Positions 60,694 through 64,000 of a stretch of DNA of 64,000 nt are shown in pieces. The stretch covers positions 434,001 to 498,000 of the forward strand of contig JAVBNX010000007.1 of the NCBI GenBank assembly GCA_031551275.1. The letters are read 5' to 3'. The position numbers and the translations under genes were made by a program. The notes beneath the pieces were generated by a model. It was not told the DNA's origin. It saw only the letters and a program-made list of their open reading frames with translations, and ran no database searches. How positions within the stretch are numbered: the first letter of the stretch is position 1; each line of letters opens with the position of its first letter. This stretch comes from JAVBMJ01 sp031551275 (lineage in GTDB: Bacteria; Bacteroidota; Bacteroidia; Bacteroidales; Rikenellaceae).

Positions 60694-60817
60694 GCGCTGT
60701 GCATAGCGTGCGTCAGGTTTTTTGCATCGTTCGGTCCGAAATACCGCAGCGTACTAAAGGTACGTGAGGATTTTCGGGGCGGAGGATGTGAAAAAGATGG
60801 CGTGCGATATGCGCAGC
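60694..60817 (+). repeat. Family 1 long-hairpin repeat, copy 3
   Basis: 124 bp. The 58-nt arms match on opposite strands at about 70% of positions, and most mismatches would be G-U pairs in RNA. Apical stem CGTAC (60750-60754), loop TAAAG, GTACG (60760-60764). Against copy 1 the apical stem differs by compensating changes (CATAC/GTATG to CGTAC/GTACG). It fills the gap between the convergent icd and D15-type barrel genes. Confidence 0.8.
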
Positions 60818-60851
60818 AACCTCCCGGTTAGAACGCTTCAGTGACCCTGGA

Positions 60852-61892
60852 TTAGAAGGCTTCGGTAATCCTGAAGTAGATACCCCAGTCGTTTTTGCCG
60901 ACGGCTCCGTCTACCCCGGCATTTATATTATACTTTTTAAGGATCAGGTAGCGGACGCCTGCGCCGCCGCCGGGTAATAACTGGCTGGTCGGGTCGACCG
61001 TCACGGCGACCCCGAAGAAACCCACGCAGCCCCAGCGCTTGTAGAGGTGCCACCGCAGTTCGGTTTGGGCGGCGTAGGTCTGGTTGCCGCGGTACTCGCC
61101 CTTGGTGTAGCCCCGGATGTCCTTGTTGCCCACGTAGCTTTGCGAGGTAAAGGGCACGTCGCCCAGCCCCACGTTGGCCGAGACGCGCGAGGCGAGGATC
61201 ATGTTGCACCGTATGCGGTGGTAGTTGTTGGCGAAGAGCATCAGCTTGTTGAAGACGCTGTCGTTGCCCAGCCATTCGGGGCTGGAGTTGAAGTGGAGGT
61301 TGGCCGTGAAGCCCTTCGAGGGGTTGTACTGGTTGTCCTTGGTGTCGTAGAGGATGGCGGCGCCCAGGGCGTTGGCGTAATTGGTTTGTTTGACGGAAGG
61401 TGCGCCCTCGGGGGTGAAGGTAACCTGCATGCGTGCGAATTGGGCCGTGGGGCCGATGTAGAGTCCCTTCCAGGTGCGAAACAGCGGCGAGGCGAACAAA
61501 AAGGGGCCCCGGCTGTCGAAGGGGACCTCGATCTGGCCGCCGCCGGGAACGTCGACGTAGGTCTGGAAACGCGAGTCGAGGTAGCCGCCCCCCGTTACCA
61601 GGCGGATTCGGTCCTTGCTTAAAAAGAGTTGGCCGAATGCCATCGCCATCCAGCTTTTGTTGGTCGAGACCTGGGCGTGGACCATCACGCGCGAGGGCGG
61701 GGCGGCCGGGTCCTTGCCGATGGGGAAGAAGGCCATGCCCATGCCGCCGAAGCCCGCGCCGCGGCTCCGGTCGAAGGAGACCGACGGGATGCCGGTAATC
61801 CCGACCCGGGAGGGCTTTTGGGCCGTGGTGTCCTGGGCGCGGCCGGGCAACAGGCTGGGAAGGGCAAGGAGCAGCAATAAATATTTTTTCAT
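60852..61892 (-). CDS. BamA/TamA-type (D15 surface antigen) outer-membrane barrel
   Basis: 346 residues, barrel only. Signal peptide to about residue 19. Strands resemble the Omp85 C-terminal barrel: GITGIPSVSFDRSRGAGFGGMG, ALGAAILYDTKDNQYNPSKGFTANLHFN (landmark DTKDNQYNPSKGF), the VGNKDIRGYTKGEYRGNQTYAAQTELRW segment with the conserved RGY of strand loop L6 (landmark DIRGYTKGEYRGN), and a terminal aromatic ITEAF. No POTRA domains, so it is a short Omp85-like protein of unknown partner. The ATG at 61892 starts the signal peptide. Confidence 0.85.
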   Translation of the reverse strand: MKKYLLLLLALPSLLPGRAQDTTAQKPSRVGITGIPSVSFDRSRGAGFGGMGMAFFPIGKDPAAPPSRVMVHAQVSTNKSWMAMAFGQLFLSKDRIRLVTGGGYLDSRFQTYVDVPGGGQIEVPFDSRGPFLFASPLFRTWKGLYIGPTAQFARMQVTFTPEGAPSVKQTNYANALGAAILYDTKDNQYNPSKGFTANLHFNSSPEWLGNDSVFNKLMLFANNYHRIRCNMILASRVSANVGLGDVPFTSQSYVGNKDIRGYTKGEYRGNQTYAAQTELRWHLYKRWGCVGFFGVAVTVDPTSQLLPGGGAGVRYLILKKYNINAGVDGAVGKNDWGIYFRITEAF

Positions 61893-61897
61893 GGCAA

Positions 61898-61947
61898 AGG
61901 GAGCGAATATGCTCCCTTGACCGTGCAAATATCACACCACAAAATTA
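61898..61947 (-). promoter_or_regulatory. Promoter and leader hairpin of the D15-type barrel gene
   Basis: TAATTTTG on the minus strand (61940-61947) overlaps the stop codon of the sulfatase gene. The following leader of about 44 nt holds a hairpin AGGGAGC-GAATAT-GCTCCCT (61898-61917) just before the ATG, which could be a weak terminator for the sulfatase unit or hide the start of translation. Confidence 0.5.
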
Positions 61948-63399
61948 TTGCTTCGAGTCGCCCAGGAGCTGCCTTTGGGCTGCGCCGTTTTTGTTTGCGG
62001 CGGGGTCTTTCCGTGCTGTGAGGTCCTCGTAGAGCGCTTTGCGCAGCGAAGTGAGGATCTCCTTTCGGGCGGGGTCGTCGATCACGTTCTGCATCTCCCA
62101 GGGGTCGGTCTGTAAATCGTACAGCTCGTCGGTGTCGGTGGGGGTCCAGACGTATTTGTACCTCCCGTCGAAGATCATCCGCTGCACGAAAAGGCCGAAT
62201 TGCTGGCCGTTGTAGTTCGAGAAGGCGTATTGCCGCCAGTCGGCGGGTTGCCGGCCTTTCAACAGGGGGAGCAGCGAGCGCCCCTGGGTAGGGAAATCCA
62301 CGCCGGCCAGTTCGGCGAAGGTGGCGGCCATGTCCAGCTCGTGGATGAGGAACTGGTTGCACTCGGAGCCGGGCTCGACCACCCCGTCCCAGCGCACGAC
62401 CATCGGGACGTGGACCTCCTCCTGGTACATGACGTAGTGCTTGTCGATCATCTGGTGGCTACCCGCCGCGTCGCCGTGGTCGGTGGTGTAGATGACCACC
62501 GTGTTTTTCAGCAGGCCTTTCTTTTCCAACGCTTGGAGCAGCCGGCCGATCGCGTCGTCCACCTGCTCGACCATCGCGTAGTAGGAGCGCATGTAGTCCT
62601 GCCACTCCTTCCAGGTGTAGTTCTCCAGCCCCCAGTTGTAGACCATTTGCCGCTGGATGTAGGGCTTGCCCTCGAATTTATCGCCGAAGTTGCCCCAGGC
62701 GGGGATCTCCATATCGGCGAAGCGCCCGTAAAACTCCTTGGAGGGGTAGCAGGGGAGGTGGGGCTCGGAGTGCTCCATGCGCACGTGCCAGGGCTTGCCC
62801 TGGGCGGCGTATTTTTCGATCAGCTCCAGCGTGCGGTCGGCCAGCCAGTGGGTCGGGGATTGGGCGGCGGGGGTGTCGTTGTAGCCCCCCATCCAGGGGG
62901 TGGGGCCGGTGGGGTGGTTCCGGCCCTCGATGTTGTTGGCCTTGCGCCACTCCGTGTAGGCCTCCCGGGGCACGTAGTCGCGGTAGCCGAAGGCGGTGGG
63001 GTCCTTCTCGGGGTGGACGTGCCATTTGCCCGCGTAGCCGTTCAGGTAGCCCGAGTCGGCGAGGGCCTGGCTCCAGGTGGGCGAATCGAACAGGCGCACG
63101 GGCAACGTGATGTCGTAGTTCCACAATCCCCCGTGGATCTCGGGCCACTGGCCCGACAGAAGGCATTGCCGCGCCGGGCAGCTCGTGGGGATCGGGGTGT
63201 AGGCGTTGTTCATGCGCATACCCTGCGAGGCCAGGCGGTCGATGTTGGGCGTGCGCACGATTTGGTTGCCGTTGTAGCCCAGGCAGTCGTAACGCTGCTG
63301 GTCGCAATGGATCAGCAGGATGTTGGGGCGGGCGTCTTTAGCGCCGAAAGCGGGTAAAACGGCGGCGGCGCTGAGTAAAAAGGTTCCGGTCAGGCGCAT
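61945..63399 (-). CDS. Exported sulfatase, probable serine-type formylglycine site
   Basis: 484 residues. Signal peptide to about residue 20 (AFGAKDA). Alkaline-phosphatase-like sulfatase fold: metal site HCDQQRYDCLGYNGN (31-45), a formylglycine motif aligned as Ser73-Cys-Pro-Ala-Arg77 followed by QCLLSGQ, LTLPV-like IT LPVRLFDSPTW, VVIYTTDHGDAAGSHQ with the second metal site, and a C-terminal DELYDLQTDPWEMQNVI typical of the family. If Ser73 is the modified residue, the anaerobic radical-SAM maturase anSME would be required; none is in the window. It follows the PAS-LuxR gene by 10 nt. Substrate may be a sulfated host glycan. Confidence 0.9.
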   Translation of the reverse strand: MRLTGTFLLSAAAVLPAFGAKDARPNILLIHCDQQRYDCLGYNGNQIVRTPNIDRLASQGMRMNNAYTPIPTSCPARQCLLSGQWPEIHGGLWNYDITLPVRLFDSPTWSQALADSGYLNGYAGKWHVHPEKDPTAFGYRDYVPREAYTEWRKANNIEGRNHPTGPTPWMGGYNDTPAAQSPTHWLADRTLELIEKYAAQGKPWHVRMEHSEPHLPCYPSKEFYGRFADMEIPAWGNFGDKFEGKPYIQRQMVYNWGLENYTWKEWQDYMRSYYAMVEQVDDAIGRLLQALEKKGLLKNTVVIYTTDHGDAAGSHQMIDKHYVMYQEEVHVPMVVRWDGVVEPGSECNQFLIHELDMAATFAELAGVDFPTQGRSLLPLLKGRQPADWRQYAFSNYNGQQFGLFVQRMIFDGRYKYVWTPTDTDELYDLQTDPWEMQNVIDDPARKEILTSLRKALYEDLTARKDPAANKNGAAQRQLLGDSKQ

Positions 63400-63409
63400 G
63401 GTATGGGAG

Positions 63410-64000
63410 TTAAATGAGTCCGTAGCGGGATGCGTAGCCGACGGCCTCCATGGAGTTGTCGACGTTGAGTTTTTCGAGGATGCGCTGGCGGTGGGTGTTG
63501 ACGGTGTGTACGCTGATGGTCAGCCGCTCGGAGATCTCCTTGCTCAGGTAGCCGTCGCGCACCAGGCGCAGGACCCCCTTTTCACGCTCTGAAAGTGTGG
63601 GGGCCTGGGGATCGGGGAACTCCCGGTCGAGCTTCTCCAGGGGGATGACCTCGCCCGAATGGCAGTCCACCAGTTTGCTCTGCACGCCCTTGAAGGGGCC
63701 CTGGTCGGGCGAGATGTCCATCACGCAGAGCGAGAGCCAGATGTTGCCCTTCGCGTCGAATTCCAGCACCTGGAACTGCTCGATTACCCGGATGTAGCCC
63801 TCCTGGCCCCGGATGCGGTACTCGCTGATCAGCTTGCCGTGGCCCAGCTTGTGGCGGTTCTCCTCCTGCATGAAGTGGCGCAGGGCGGCGATCCCGTTGC
63901 GCATTACCATGGGCATATCGTCGGGGTGGACCAAACTGTCGAAGTATTCGACGTCCTTTTCCTCGATCCGGGCCATGTCGTAGCCGAACAGATTGGCGAA
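63410..64000 (-). CDS. PAS-LuxR transcriptional regulator (5' end cut by window edge)
   Basis: The frame is open from the stop at 63410 to the last base (196 residues seen); an ATG at 63976 exists but the preceding residues FANLFGYD are plainly part of the PAS fold, so the gene begins outside the window. Visible: a PAS domain (FGYDMARIEEKDVEYFDSLVHPDDMPMVMRN as landmarks FGYD and LVHPDD; ISEYRIRGQEGYIRVIEQFQVLEF; WLSLCVMDISPD) and a LuxR HTH (LSEREKGVLRLVRDGYLSKEISERLTISVHTVNTHRQRIL as landmarks LSEREKGVL and SVHTVNTHR). No receiver domain is seen. It adjoins the sulfatase gene by 10 nt and may regulate it. Confidence 0.88.
   Translation of the reverse strand, partial: FANLFGYDMARIEEKDVEYFDSLVHPDDMPMVMRNGIAALRHFMQEENRHKLGHGKLISEYRIRGQEGYIRVIEQFQVLEFDAKGNIWLSLCVMDISPDQGPFKGVQSKLVDCHSGEVIPLEKLDREFPDPQAPTLSEREKGVLRLVRDGYLSKEISERLTISVHTVNTHRQRILEKLNVDNSMEAVGYASRYGLI

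Noticed and set aside
61945..63399. Sulfatase as part of the pectin locus
   Set aside because: It lies 48 kb away with its own adjoining regulator; pectin is not a sulfated glycan.

Overview
This window is about 64 kb of high-GC (roughly 60% by eye) chromosomal DNA from a member of the Bacteroidota, most likely Bacteroidales. The evidence is a SusC/SusD pair, a 286-residue primary sigma factor without region 1.1, lineage-typical families (DUF4837, LruC, Rpb6-like omega, BamD-omega-CoaBC-RecN gene order), and many intergenic copies of the Bacteroidota -7 promoter element TAnnTTTG. I see no phage, transposase, CRISPR array, tRNA or rRNA. The genus cannot be fixed from the sequence alone. Gene density is high and almost every gene is intact; only the two edge genes are cut.

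Layout. 1-5.4 kb: malic enzyme (cut at the left edge), a small HsdR-N-type protein, a secreted DUF922-like protein with a destroyed metal site, an AsmA/DUF748 protein and a HAD hydrolase. 5.5-13.7 kb: a compact pectin-type utilisation locus (SusC, SusD, a DUF4957-like surface lipoprotein, pectin methylesterase). 13.7-18.6 kb: thiL-aspartyl protease-thiD on the minus strand and aroQ-pyk on the plus strand. 18.8-27.2 kb: a complete phosphate regulon read leftwards: porin, pstS, pstC, pstA, pstB, phoU, phoB, phoR. 27-35 kb: a BspA-like lipoprotein, tex, a DUF4837 lipoprotein, a LolC/E-like permease-menG-lipoprotein-SPOR operon, pepE, yraN. 35.8-41.2 kb: bamD-rpoZ-coaBC-recN and an LruC protein. 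41.4-48.9 kb: a TonB-type barrel-ruvB-OMP operon, a divergent NarL-type two-component pair and the primary sigma factor. 49-53.7 kb: htrA, thioredoxin, a lipoprotein, rlmN-dus. 53.8-60.7 kb: two lipoproteins, argS, an OMP, and an aconitase-isocitrate dehydrogenase operon. 60.8-64 kb: a D15-type barrel, a Ser-type sulfatase and its adjoining PAS-LuxR regulator (cut at the right edge).

The most interesting signals lie outside the coding regions. (1) A dispersed repeat of about 124 bp folds into one long imperfect hairpin. It has three full copies and one remnant, all between convergent genes, with compensating changes in the apical stem. (2) A second dispersed repeat of 212 bp has a covarying stem capped by an invariant CGGT loop: two full copies and one short copy, the latter inside the pst-phoU operon. 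(3) A hexamer repeated with exact 11-bp period lies at the same distance upstream of the -7 elements of both pstS and the porin gene, a strong candidate for the Pho box of this lineage. (4) Three divergent gene pairs share a mirror-image, inverted-repeat double promoter; several of the genes so served would have almost no 5' leader.
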